A stretch of DNA of 64,000 nucleotides, from the NCBI GenBank assembly GCA_009760855.2, contig WPIO01000002.1:11694001-11758000 (forward strand), read 5' to 3'. Of this stretch, positions 12,450 through 22,134 are shown piece by piece. The notes under the pieces are model-generated. The model was not told the DNA's origin, did not search any database, and saw only the letters and a list, made by a program, of their open reading frames with translations. This DNA comes from Cristatella mucedo (taxonomy: Eukaryota; Bryozoa; Phylactolaemata; Cristatellidae). The position numbers were made by a program, and so were the translations under genes. Every line of letters begins with the position of its first letter. Within the stretch, counting starts at the first letter, position 1.

Positions 12450-12905
12450 TGCTTGTGCAATACGATACAGTCGGTGCAAGACTCTGTAGCTAGGCTTGTC
12501 TGTCGTGAACGTCGCACTGCCACACTACACAACTTATCGTCGACCTGCAGTGGCTTCCAATCAAGCTATGCATCTACATCAAGGTTGTGTCACTCACTTT
12601 TAGGTCCTGTACTCTCTTCCACTGGTTAGAACCTGTTGGAAATCTATTCTATTCAGGTTCGTCATCCCACCCCTGCTCCTCCGACTCAGGTTGCCCGATC
12701 GTGCTTCTTACAAATGTCAAGTTCGTTGCAGACCGTGCCATTAGTCCTAATTTCCCAAAGCCAGGTGCTACCGATTGACATATTGACATTTACTGACTGA
12801 GCGACGTTTTAATGGCCAATGTCGTGGGCTTGAGCTCTACGACATATGTAAGGCACTTGAATATCGATTACATTTTCATTGGGTGCTATACAAATCAATA
12901 ACAAG
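12450..12905 (+). mobile_element. LINE C-terminal fragment with SINE-B-like end
   Basis: The plus strand reads QWLPIKLCIYIKVVSLTFRS and, after a gap, SGSSSHPCSSDSGCPIVLL, FVADRAISPNFPK, a typical LINE RT C-terminus (W-LPI-xRI-FK...ADRAFSxxAPKLWN). From about 12820 the sequence resembles the SINE-B body and tail (tcgtgggcttgagctc, gggtgctatacaaatcaat). Confidence 0.6.
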
Positions 12906-13117
12906 GTTATACTTTATTTTATTTCTTAGCAATATATGTGATACATTTATCCTATATTATTATGGCTCACTCGAAAATCAATTGGGTACAACTAGCTAAC
13001 GCTACATATTAGCTCGCCAGGCCATTCCTAATACCAAGTTTAATTCTTGGTAATATCTCGCAGTGTAGGTGAATTGCTTCAATCCAGTGACCACTAGTGG
13101 CTCAGGTGAGCAAGTCA

Positions 13118-13240
13118 GCAATGGCTATGATAGCCCAGGAGGTAAGGTGCTTGCTATTCTAGACCGAAGCCGTGGGTTTGAATCCTGCAGTTGGGCAGTT
13201 CTTTACTGCCATAAAATACGAGCAAACTTGATAGTGATAA
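13118..13240 (+). mobile_element. SINE-A
   Basis: tRNA-like head tagcccaggaggtaaggtgc, ccgtgggtttgaatcctgca, body gggcagttctttactgcca. It lies about 430 bp upstream of the lectin-ShK first exon candidate. Confidence 0.65.
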
Positions 13241-13262
13241 TAATAATAATAATAATAATAAC
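13226..13262. repeat. (TAA)n microsatellite
   Basis: About 11 TAA units at the junction between a SINE-A and a reverse LINE tail. Confidence 0.9.
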
Positions 13263-13325
13263 ACATTTGCATAGCACCCTCGGAGAACTGAATGTCTCTC
13301 TAATCACTTCACAGATGCTGCATAT
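13245..13325 (-). mobile_element. LINE tail after a TAA repeat
   Basis: (TAA)n, then catttgcatagcaccctcgg, agaactgaatgtctctctaa. Reverse-oriented shared tail. It abuts the SINE-A at 13118-13240, the two meeting at the TAA repeat. Confidence 0.5.
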
Positions 13326-13666
13326 AAAGCATTAGCAAATGTTTGGTGGTAAGATATGGTGCTCTTTAATCCATCCCTATGGTGTCTAGCATTATGTCAG
13401 CATTATAGTATGTATTTTATCAAAAGTAGGGAGGTTTAAAATCTGGGAATTTTTTAGTTTTGCATTGCTAGTGCTGCATTATAAAGTGTGATTACAATTG
13501 TATAGACAGGTCAGATAAGTGATCAGATCCAGCACCTTGCTCTGTCACATTTGTCATGACCTATGAGCAGCCAGGTTGTTCGAACATGCTGTCCTGTTTT
13601 CATCTTGCAGTTCATAATGACTTCCTACCGCAGCTGCATTTTTTTGTTTTAGCCTTGGCGTGGCAG

Positions 13667-13823
13667 ATGATTATGAAGGCTCCACCTCTGAACATTGCTA
13701 CTCGGGCAAGTACTATAGTGTACGCTAAGCACCAGAATATATGTTTACTGTTGCTCCTTCTTGCAGCGGGCACCTGCTGCACTGCTGTGTACTGGCATCT
13801 TCACCAGCCCTGCTGTTACCCAG
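13667..13823 (+). CDS. Lectin-ShK gene, candidate first coding exon (signal peptide)
   Basis: The frame is open from ATG 13667 (second ATG at 13673) through CLLLLLLAAGTCCTAVYWHL to CCA G|gtataa at 13823, ending in phase 1 as the next exon needs. A strong acceptor (gctccttcttgcag) ends at 13766, also in phase, so the true exon may be only 13767-13823 with the start codon elsewhere. The N-terminal region before the hydrophobic run is long (about 27 residues) for a signal peptide, which keeps the alternative alive. Confidence 0.45.
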
Positions 13824-16800
13824 GTATAATGAGACAAGGGGTGTGGCAAGATCATGACTGGTCTGTTTGCTCCATCCAAGAACTCGAAAGGTTCTTAGAA
13901 ATCAGCACATCCCAGTGTGTCCATGCAATGTCGCTGAGGATTCCGATAACTGGACTACCATTGATTCCAGGTCTGCCGATAGCTCTTGCCAGACCTCTGC
14001 CGTGCTCTTCTTCAATGGCTTCCGTGAGCGAACAGGGTGTGCCAGATTGGTCTGCAGCACTGCTGTCTTGGCGTTTCTCTCACTTGCCCTCTGCGTTCAG
14101 TAAACGTCGCTTGGCGAGCGAAGGCCGAGCAAAGCAGCACTCACGGAATCGCCGGCCATCGGGCAGGAAGCGAGCGTGGCAGCCGCCAGCATTTGACATG
14201 GGGTGCATGGAAAGCCACAGACGGAGGCCTTTCGGGACCTCCACGAAGCCTCGACTTCACCACCGGCGAAGGTAGCCGACTAATGTTTGCGATCAACGCG
14301 TAGAAGAGACGAGGTTTATTTGCATGCGCTCATGAATTCTGCTGCATTCCGTAAGCGTCCAGCTGCTGCATTTGTCATCTGCAGTAGCGATCCTTGCCTC
14401 GAGCTAGGGATTTGGTAGGAACATGTTCAGGTAAGACGCAACTCAATGGCAGCTGCCATAACACTAGATGGCAGTGCACTTCGAAGACGATTTGGTGGGT
14501 GGTTGCTATAAGCTGAGTCAAGCCTATTATTGTAATCTCACCGACTCTCTGTTCATCGGATGCTGCTAGCTCATATATGGTTAATGGTTAGTGTGGCCTT
14601 GACGAGTTTCAGACTTTGGATCGTGCACACAGACCGGGGAAGAAAATGAGCCGTGGCTAGTGGTCGAGCTTCAGCAGCGTTACTTGAACGAACCGGTTCT
14701 TCTGGTCCTGCTTTATAACCGCGACGACTGCTGCAGTGAGTATGACTAACCTTGCCGTTCTAGATGTGGGGCTTATCTAGACAATACCAGCATTCCTGAC
14801 GTGGTAGCCCCATATTTACACCATGTGCAATCGCTCTTGGTACAAGCTGTACCAGAAAGTTGTGAGCAAAGTAAGGTTGTAAGGTTGTGCTTTTTTCAGA
14901 CGAGAGGCTTCGTGACTTTGAAGTTCGAATAGGATTCAATGAGAATTTTACTCTGAATCCATTATGCTCTTTCTACAATGGAAGTGAGTGCTGCCAGATT
15001 ACCGTGGGATTGATCTTATCTGGTTTTTTGCATTGTTATTAATGATGCATGCCGTTAGCTGTCCTGAGCAAACGGCATCTTTATGTTACTTATCTGTTTG
15101 CATCTCCATTCCCTAGTCCTTCTGCTATGCCAAATTTTGTTATCCCTGTTAATCCTAAGACGGGTGCGGTCTTGTGGCTTAAAATAGTTCTATAGCCTAA
15201 ATTCCTATACTGGTGGTTCATAAGCTGGCAGTGAGGAGAGCACCTACTGAATAATCACGAGCAGGTAACCGTGCGTCGGAAGAGCATCTACTTTAGCTTT
15301 GAGCACCTTACCCATCGTGTGGTGGCCAGCAGCTGATAAATCTTTTTTTGTCATCTCAATTTGGCTTTTTAAGTATAGAAATCGTTCTAATGGTAAGAGT
15401 TTTGCTCTCAAACTCGTCAGTCACTAGTGCCATTGCTGAATATGGCAATTCTCCAAAGAGCAACCTGTTGTTTTTTCAAGTAATGGGCAAAGAACGGTTA
15501 GTATCTGAAAACTTAGGCCAGGAGCTTCATATTGGAGTATTGCTAAAAGGCTGCTTTGGGAAATTTTGCACAAATGATTTTGTCGTGTTTAAACATTTTC
15601 TTTTTACAGTGAGTTTCGAAGTTAAATTTTGGCTTCCAATCTGCCAAGTACAATCAGTAGTCATTCAGCATGTAAAAGCTCAAATTCGAAGCATTGGTTA
15701 GTTGCATGACTATTTTCTGAAGATGCTGTTAAGTTCTGGAGCTGATCACACACCTGTTCCTGCACTGTAGATATTTGCCATGCTGAGTTACCTGCAAATC
15801 GGGATACAACATTCGATAGGGTGATAGTCGATCTACTTCTGATTCAAATATAGTGAGAATATATATGTGCAAGTTCGAATATATATATATCTATATATAT
15901 CTGTCGAGTCGCCGGCCGCGTGAGTACATCTGTACAGCCCGACTTTCGATCAGGGGGCAAATGGATGGCTGGATGGATGGCTTTGACCACCTCTTGCAAA
16001 GGAGAGACTGAAGCTATCCTGAAAGGAGCGTGGAGCAGGTGTACAGCTGAGTGCTCACCCTTTACCACTCTACCCCAGTCTGAAGTGTGATTGCCCCTCC
16101 TTGGTGGCTACTAAGCCTTCGAGGAGGGGCAGCTGAACACAGGGCAACTTCGGAGGTTTTTTGTCTTCAAGGCTATTCTTCCACTGTAAAATGAGGCTGG
16201 CAAGTCGCCTAACCCTAGCTTTCCAGTACGGCAAGCTGTTTTTTTTTTAAGTAGTTTCACCAGCCGACGGACTATCTCCTTTGCTTAGACGTTTTTGCAG
16301 CTAAGTTTGTCGGCTAGTGTAGACCGTAGATGGTCTAGGACTGTTGGGTCTTAGGGTGAAATGTGCTTGCTCGAAGGGTGGTCCAGTCATGTGAAAATAG
16401 CTTGGTGGATCAATATTTTATTTATTCACATGCAAAACAAATTCAATAGTACAAGTCTGCATCTAGTCTCGTTCTGTATTCCTCAATTGGCAGCCTTAAA
16501 TTCATGGTGTCAATGACCACCTTATATTCTTGTTGCTTCTGTTGCCACTGGCTTTCTGCATTATGCACGCATTTTATTCTCTAGCTGTCCCGGGCGGCCG
16601 TTATGGAGTTGCTGCGATAGAATGCTTGGCACCTCTTAAGGGCCGTTACGTCAGTATTCAGATAAAAAGACCGAAGGCCATTCTCACACTTTGTGAGGTA
16701 CAAGTCTTTCAAGGTAAGGTCCCTATAGAGGACAGTGAGTAATGATAATTTTGTTTTCGTGAATTTCAAGTGAGTTTTTTCATAGACTAGCAGACTAATT

Positions 16801-18108
16801 AGTGCTTGCGGGATTGCATTGCCCGTCTCACTGGATTGCATCCAGTCAGCTGCTGTTCAAGAAATTAAACAACTTATGCATAAGTTCTCGTTAGAGATTA
16901 TTCGAGATCTTTCTCTGATGCTGTTCATGTATATGGTTTTAGAAATTCATCTGGCTCCTTTCGACAGTTCAAGCTTGACGTGTGTCGACCACCATCCATA
17001 TTGTCCTTATTGGTCGAGCACTGGAGAATGTACGCATGCCACTTATCTGAAATTCATGGAGCAAAATTGCTCTTACAGTTGTGGATTCTGCCAGAGAGTT
17101 GACATTCCTCCCTGGGGACCAGCACCCGTGCATGCTCCACCTCAGCCGCTTGGTCGGATGGTGGTGCCTGTCCAGATGCAATGTCGCGATAAGCACGAAT
17201 ATTGCCTGCACGTTGCTGCTAATGGTGACTGTCATTCGACGTTTGAAATGGTGCAAGTCTGTGCACAATCGTGTGGCTTCTGTGACGATGCTTCAGGGCG
17301 CGAGAGTTATTCCCAACAGACTTCACCATATTTTATCATCGGAGGTCCGTTTGATCTCATGACCACTACATCGACGGATAACACACCAGGAACCTCTGAG
17401 CAGATGAAAACAACTCCACCTGCCAGTAAAGTGCAACTGTGCAAAGATACCAGCGACCACTGCAAGATATGGAAATCAAGAGGCTACTGCCTATTAAGGA
17501 CTATACAATCTGCTTGCCGCGAGTCTTGCAACGCCTGCACGGACAGCTCTGTCGGACCAAGCACCGTAGCAGTTTCCTCGACCCCTGCTTGGATGCCAGT
17601 AGCAACGACGAATTCTTGTATCCATGCGAGTGCAACTGCCAGTGCACTCGTGTCTTCAATAGGGGACAATCCGGCAACTGTTCTCCCACCAAGTGCAGTT
17701 TCTAATGCTAGATCTTTAACCTCCAAAGGCGGTACTGTTATCCCATTGCTCACATCGGTTGTCTCCGAAGTGATCACTAAGCGAATGCCAGGTATATCTT
17801 CAGTGGTCACTACCCAGCCGACAACCACCACTCCGACGACGACACGGCGTCCCTGCATCGACCTGCACCGGTCCTGTGGCTCTTGGGCTGCTGCCGGCCA
17901 TTGTTCAGTGGCAGACAGTGTCAGGCGAGTCTGCCCAAGCTCGTGCTCTGAGTGCAAGCCCACCAACGAAGAACTAGCAGCCACCGTGCCCCCGTCACCC
18001 ACGTGTCGGCCTGACGCCTATCTATCGTGCCCCAGCTGGGCTAAACGAGGTCACTGCTTCCAGGATAGAGTAGCCCTAGTTTGTCCTTCGTCGTGCAGGC
18101 TTTGCTAG
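13667..18108 (+). CDS. Secreted F-type lectin (FTP) domain protein with five ShK domains, six exons
   Basis: Joined exons are 13667-13823, 14101-14271, 14613-14735, 14900-14983, 16585-16713 and 16943-18108. All introns are phase 1 with GT/AG ends, and the sum is 1830 nt (609 residues plus stop). Residues about 1-50 include a leucine-rich stretch, LLLLLLAAGTCC, that would serve as signal peptide. Residues about 53-221 match the fucolectin/tachylectin-4/pentraxin (FTP) fold: NVAWRAKAEQSSTHG at the start, EPWLVVEL, the vicinal-Cys segment YNRDDCCNERLRDFEVRIG, and GRYVSIQIKRPKAILTLCEV at the end. Residues about 234-608 carry five six-cysteine ShK (SXC) modules separated by Thr/Ser/Pro-rich linkers. 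F-type lectins bind fucose; ShK modules occur in many secreted enzymes and in peptide toxins, but nothing here shows toxicity. I infer an extracellular recognition protein. The first exon is the least certain part: an alternative is a 57-nt exon 13767-13823 fed by an unseen upstream exon. Confidence 0.8.
14101..14271 (+). CDS. Lectin-ShK gene, exon 2: N-terminal part of the F-type lectin domain
   Basis: The acceptor follows a pyrimidine-rich tract (cttgccctctgcgttcag) and the donor is GAAG|gtagcc. It encodes VNVAWRAKAEQSSTHG and, after a Gly/Arg/Ser-rich insert, AWKATDGG. These are the typical first strand and the 'A-x-DG' signature of FTP and F5/8C-type folds. It begins with two bases of a split codon and ends with one. 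Confidence 0.8.
14613..14735 (+). CDS. Lectin-ShK gene, exon 3: ligand-site segment of the F-type lectin
   Basis: The phase-compatible acceptor is gacgagtttcag|AC; an AG 20 nt downstream (cacacag) would break the frame. It encodes FGSCTQTGEENEPWLVVEL and ends LLYNRDDCC, with donor A|gtgagt. This is the segment where F-type lectins hold the SCTH-x-WW-V-DL and RxD elements. The residue after SCT is Gln (about 116), where fucose-binding members have His. Confidence 0.85.
14900..14983 (+). CDS. Lectin-ShK gene, exon 4: middle of the F-type lectin domain
   Basis: Acceptor cttttttcag, donor GGAA|gtgagt. It encodes (N)ERLRDFEVRIGFNENF and NPLCSFYNG, the strand after the vicinal cysteines. Across the junction with exon 3 it completes R-x-D-x4-R (about R146, D148, R153), the fucolectin sugar-binding motif. 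Confidence 0.85.
16585..16713 (+). CDS. Lectin-ShK gene, exon 5: C-terminal strand of the F-type lectin domain
   Basis: Acceptor ttttattctctag, donor CAAG|gtaagg. It encodes VPGGRYGVAAIECLAPLKG followed by RYVSIQIKRPKAILTLCEV and QVFQ. GRYV-I-L...LTLCEVxV is the hallmark C-terminus of FTP domains. It is separated from exon 4 by a 1.6 kb intron that contains an unrecognised 117-residue open frame at 15348-15701. Confidence 0.9.
16943..18108 (+). CDS. Lectin-ShK gene, last exon: five ShK domains
   Basis: The acceptor tatggttttag keeps phase 1. Five ShK modules begin at about residues 234, 301, 387, 525 and 575, each with the C-x(6-7)-C-x8-C-x(8-12)-C-x3-C-x2-C spacing (for example CRDKHEYC...CAQSCGFC). 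Linkers are short and proline-rich after module 1 and long and Thr/Ser-rich (likely O-glycosylated) after modules 2 and 3. A further unpaired-looking Cys sits in the long linker near residue 446. The protein ends two residues after the penultimate cysteine of module 5 (CRLC-stop), so the last ShK is C-terminal. Confidence 0.9.
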
Positions 18109-20255
18109 GCAATTTTCTCCGGTGTAAGAGTGTGGATTGCATATGCTTGCAGTGACCAAAGCTTGAAAGCTGGGATTCGAGCAGACTATCCTCGGTGGTT
18201 CAACCCCCAATAGCATGCCATTCATGCTGTGCTTTCGGGTCACAGGAGAAATGTGCTGCTCCAGGAGATTCCATGACATTGCTGACCATTCATTCCGAGC
18301 CGTCGGCTCGGTCGCTGGCAGCACAGTTCTTTTTCTAAACCTGCATCATTTCTAACTGCTTTGGAATTTGACGGGCAGCGGCACTCAGGGGGCAGCTCTA
18401 CATTCCCATATTTATTTTGGGGTCTGCAGCCCAGGCAACAATTCTGAGGGTCTGTGAATGCTTTGGAGAGTTCGCTTGAGTGCCGCGAGCTTAGCTTTAG
18501 TAGACTTCGCTTCGACTTGTGGCACGAGTCTTGACTGTCGCCAAGAGGCCTAACTTATTTATATGATGTACTCCGAGATCGTGCTTCGAAATTGTCCGTG
18601 TCCCATCTCGAATTGCTCCCACTAGAATGTCTAGACGAAAGTAAGTAGATTGAGCTGTTTTTCCAACTTTTGGCTTCGCAGTGCATCAATGGCCAGTGTT
18701 TGCTGCTGCTACATAAGAAGAGTAGCATCCGTTTGCTTCTCTTTTACGGTGAATTCTCTCGTGATGGTTCTCTCACTGAGGTTAGTCCGCTTTCCGTCTG
18801 CCTAGGCATAATAATAATATAGCTGATTTAACAGCTCTATTTTATAGCGGCAGAAGAGCCTTAGCGGATACCAATACCGCTAACAGTTGGCAATAAAAGA
18901 TCGCCCACCGCAGGATTCGAACCCACAACCTCAGTCGTGAAGAACAAGCCCCTTACCTCGTGGGCTATCGAGGCTAATTGCTACGTTAATTTAATTTAAT
19001 TTACTTTTCAATACAGAGCTGGCATGCGTGTTTTCTGTTTGATGACATCTTTTTTTTACCTCGCTCGCAAATACTTATGCATACAAACTTGCTTTGACTA
19101 TTTTATGACAGCTAAAGGGTTGCTATAGTTATGAGCCTCTGCCAGTTCTGGTTTTAAGGTTCAAGTTTTTCTATTGCTAACTACAAGACTGGTACACCTT
19201 AGAAATGTAAACTCAGACGTTACTCCCTTATCAATGCTGAGTTAGAAATGTAAGACCAGACGTGCCCCCTTGTTGTGGAGGATTACTTAAGTAGCATACG
19301 ATTCGCTGCTTCGGCATTGGAGTAATCGTAGTATTCCCTCGCCTGTCGCGAGGCGAGATATACTGTTTCATCGAAAGTTGACCAAAGCCTTGTCTCGTCA
19401 GCCTTGCTTTTAACCTGTAATTTTAATTTATTTCACCTGGCCTAAAATTTGAGGCGTTTAATCTGTATTGTCCTACGTCGTTTGCTAGAGTTGTATTTAC
19501 TGTTGGATAGGCGTGTGACTATTTACGTTATGTTGCTACTGTAGTCTTTATTTTTGGCTTTTGGCCAGATGTTCAAGCTGTGCATAGTCAGTTGACTATA
19601 ACAGTCCCTAGAATTAGTAGATGCAATAAGGTGGTGCCTCCTCGTGTAGGGATGTCCAATCGAAATGATACTATTGTGGTTTGATATTCTTTTCTGGTTA
19701 CGTATGCATTGTTTGCACCCATACTGCAGATAATTCCTTAGCCCACCCACAAATCTCACCCCATACTGTTCCATGGCAAAACTGTTGATCTACCACTATC
19801 CATCAATTACTTCTACATACTAATATATTGATATAAAAAGTGTGGAAGTTGAAAATAAGTTCATCACAGTCAGTCAGTTTAGAATCTAGGCTTCGGATTC
19901 TTATGAGTTCCATTCAGAGTTTAACTTTCTAGAGTCAAAGCTTGCAACTCTACTTTAGACTTTTTTATTCGGATTGCTTCGAATGTGCCAAATGTATGCG
20001 TTTATCGGCTATTTCTTTGGAATGCCCAGTAAGGTCAGCGTACTCGCTGCCATCGAACGGCACCGTCATATCAACGATTAGCATCGGTGTCGTTGTCAAT
20101 CACCAAGTCCGGCTTGAGAGCCCGACCAGCAGCAGGCTGGAGGGCTTGGCATGCTGCAATGCAGATGAGCTCAGTGACCGAAAGAGCTCTAATTAGGAGG
20201 AAGAACCAGGTTATGGCGAACGGTGATTGCATACAGCATCGGCCAGCCCATACTA
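18109..20255. other. 3' flank of the lectin-ShK gene, little else
   Basis: It contains the SINE-A at 18822-18980. I see no further exon. A minus-strand stretch at 20.07-20.19 kb ([14 protein letters not shown]) might be a retroelement scrap, too short to assign. Confidence 0.5.
18822..18980 (-). mobile_element. SINE-A, complete, minus strand
   Basis: Reverse complement of the tail (agctgatttaacagctctat), the body (gcggcagaagagccttagcg, gataccaataccgctaac) and the head with a good B box (gcaggattcgaacccacaac). Confidence 0.75.
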
Positions 20256-20262
20256 GTATATA

Positions 20263-20354
<92 letters not shown>
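20256..20354. repeat. (TA)n microsatellite
   Basis: Almost pure TA for about 100 bp, one interruption (tgta) near the left end. Confidence 0.97.
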
Positions 20355-20358
<4 letters not shown>

Positions 20359-21701
20359 TAATATGTATACACCACATACTCCGAATTGAACACATTTCGC
20401 ATCGTGAGGGTCTTTGAAGTTATGGCTAGTATGTCTGGATTTATTCAAGCTTTAAAGATTGGCTCTACAATTACCTTAGTTTTGCCACTTTGGACTAAAT
20501 ATGATCACTTTGAGTTTCTAAATCTTGAGCTAACATAAATACTTCACCTATTCCCAAAGCTAGCATGTGGATTTTACTGTTCCACTAGCAAACTTTGACT
20601 CATTTATTTATTTATGTTGTGCTTGAAATGGTTGAGGAAACGGGTGATGAAAGGATTGATCTAGCAAGATTGGCTCGAGCAGCCTGGAGTGTTTCTGCGA
20701 GAAATGGCTTCTAGAATCGTCAAAATTAGCTAATAAATCTAAAAAATAATTCAAACAAACTGCAAACTTCAATATTAGTATGTAGTAAACTGCAGAATGT
20801 AGGCCGATTAATTTTTTGTGAAATTTGGCAACTGCGATACAGTTTAACTTAATCTGGGCGGAGCTCAGCTTTACGAAAACCGTAAGGTAATCCAAAGAGT
20901 ATGTTCACACTCAACTGGCAATTACTCCCACACAATACTCATTTTATGTGTTTTAAATATTAAGTGGAAGCGTAAGCCTCGACCGAAAACCATTTATGAA
21001 TATAAAGTGATGATGCTCAAAAATTCTGACGCTCTAATGGTCGCATAATTGTACGTAGTAAACTCCATCAAATTAGAATATTGTCGTGATTTAATCTAAG
21101 ATAGCAATGCTCCTTTAAACTAATTAACCGAGCTTGCTTTGCTCTATAAAATAGTATTCATTCAGAATTTCTCCCAGTTGGTCATGTGTAATAGAAGGTG
21201 TGAATTTGCTATAGCCAAGCCATTGCTCCAACAAACATCATCAAGCGAGCTAGCACCTAAATTCTATTGATTATTTAACATCACAGTTTGGAAAATCTGA
21301 CGTTGTAAAGAAAAATCAGATACTATTTTTATTGTATTTTATTATCTTTCAGATCTGCAACAAGCTTTTGATCGCATGCTAATTGTCTTTCTGACGCCAA
21401 AGCTTTTGGCTTGAAACTTTCAGCCCTGAACGTACATGCAGAACCTACAGTCATCACCCCAGTCTATATATACGCAATTGCTTTCCTATAGTATTATGCA
21501 CCCGGGACGTACTGAGCAGATGGTGACCCTTTTTATTCAATAATTCATGAAATCTTAGTGCAAATTTAAATAATTATAAATGAAAATCAACATCGTAACT
21601 TAAATAATTCTGAATTACTCTAATGGATAGTTAATCTTAATCAAGATTGTTTAAATAAAAAGCAATAATTATAAGAGTCTATTTACCACAGTTTAAAAAT
21701 C

Positions 21702-22110
21702 TTATCGATAGAATTGCTTTGACTTCACCTTAGGAAATCGGTCAATTATGTAATCAAAATGATTCTTATCAAAATTTTCTTTTTCAATGCTGAGAAGTGC
21801 CAAATTACTAAGACAGTCTTGCCCCATTGAAAAGTGGAAATGTGATGAAGTAAGTTTTAATTTGCTGAAAGACCGTTCACAGCTGGTTATTGATGCCTCA
21901 ACTATCAGAAGAATTTTGAGAGAAATGCGTAGATTCGGAAATGCATTATCGCCATAAGCAACAGTTAAGTGTACAAGATCCATTGGAGCTTTGGTAAATT
22001 TTCAATTTGCATCCTAAGCAACATCTTGCAATTTTTTTCAACCCACGCTTATAATTTTTCTCCACTGACGTTATTGTAAAAATAATCCTAGATTTATGCA
22101 ACTTTGACGC
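21702..22110 (-). pseudogene. hAT transposase remnant, C-terminal dimerisation domain
   Basis: The minus strand encodes HLTVAYGDNAFPNLRISLKI then VEASITSCERSFSKLKLTSS, and CLSNLALLSIEKENFDK. This is the hAT C-terminal dimerisation signature (ASxERSFSKLK...L...LxxLALLSIE). The frame upstream (22.0-22.1 kb) has stops. Together with the piece at 25.1-25.46 kb on the same strand it is probably one hAT copy split by the LINE between them. Confidence 0.75.
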
Positions 22111-22134
22111 AATTTGTGGGTATCACTTTCTAAT

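Noticed and set aside
13739-13823. ATG at 13741 as start of the lectin gene in another frame
   Set aside because: That frame ends in phase 2 at the donor and would shift the lectin domain out of frame.
15348-15701. 117-residue open frame in the lectin gene intron
   Set aside because: No recognised motif and its acceptor and donor do not keep the phase-1 pattern needed to join the neighbouring exons.
20071-20448. Tyr/Ile-repeat open frames
   Set aside because: Translations of the (TA)n microsatellite.
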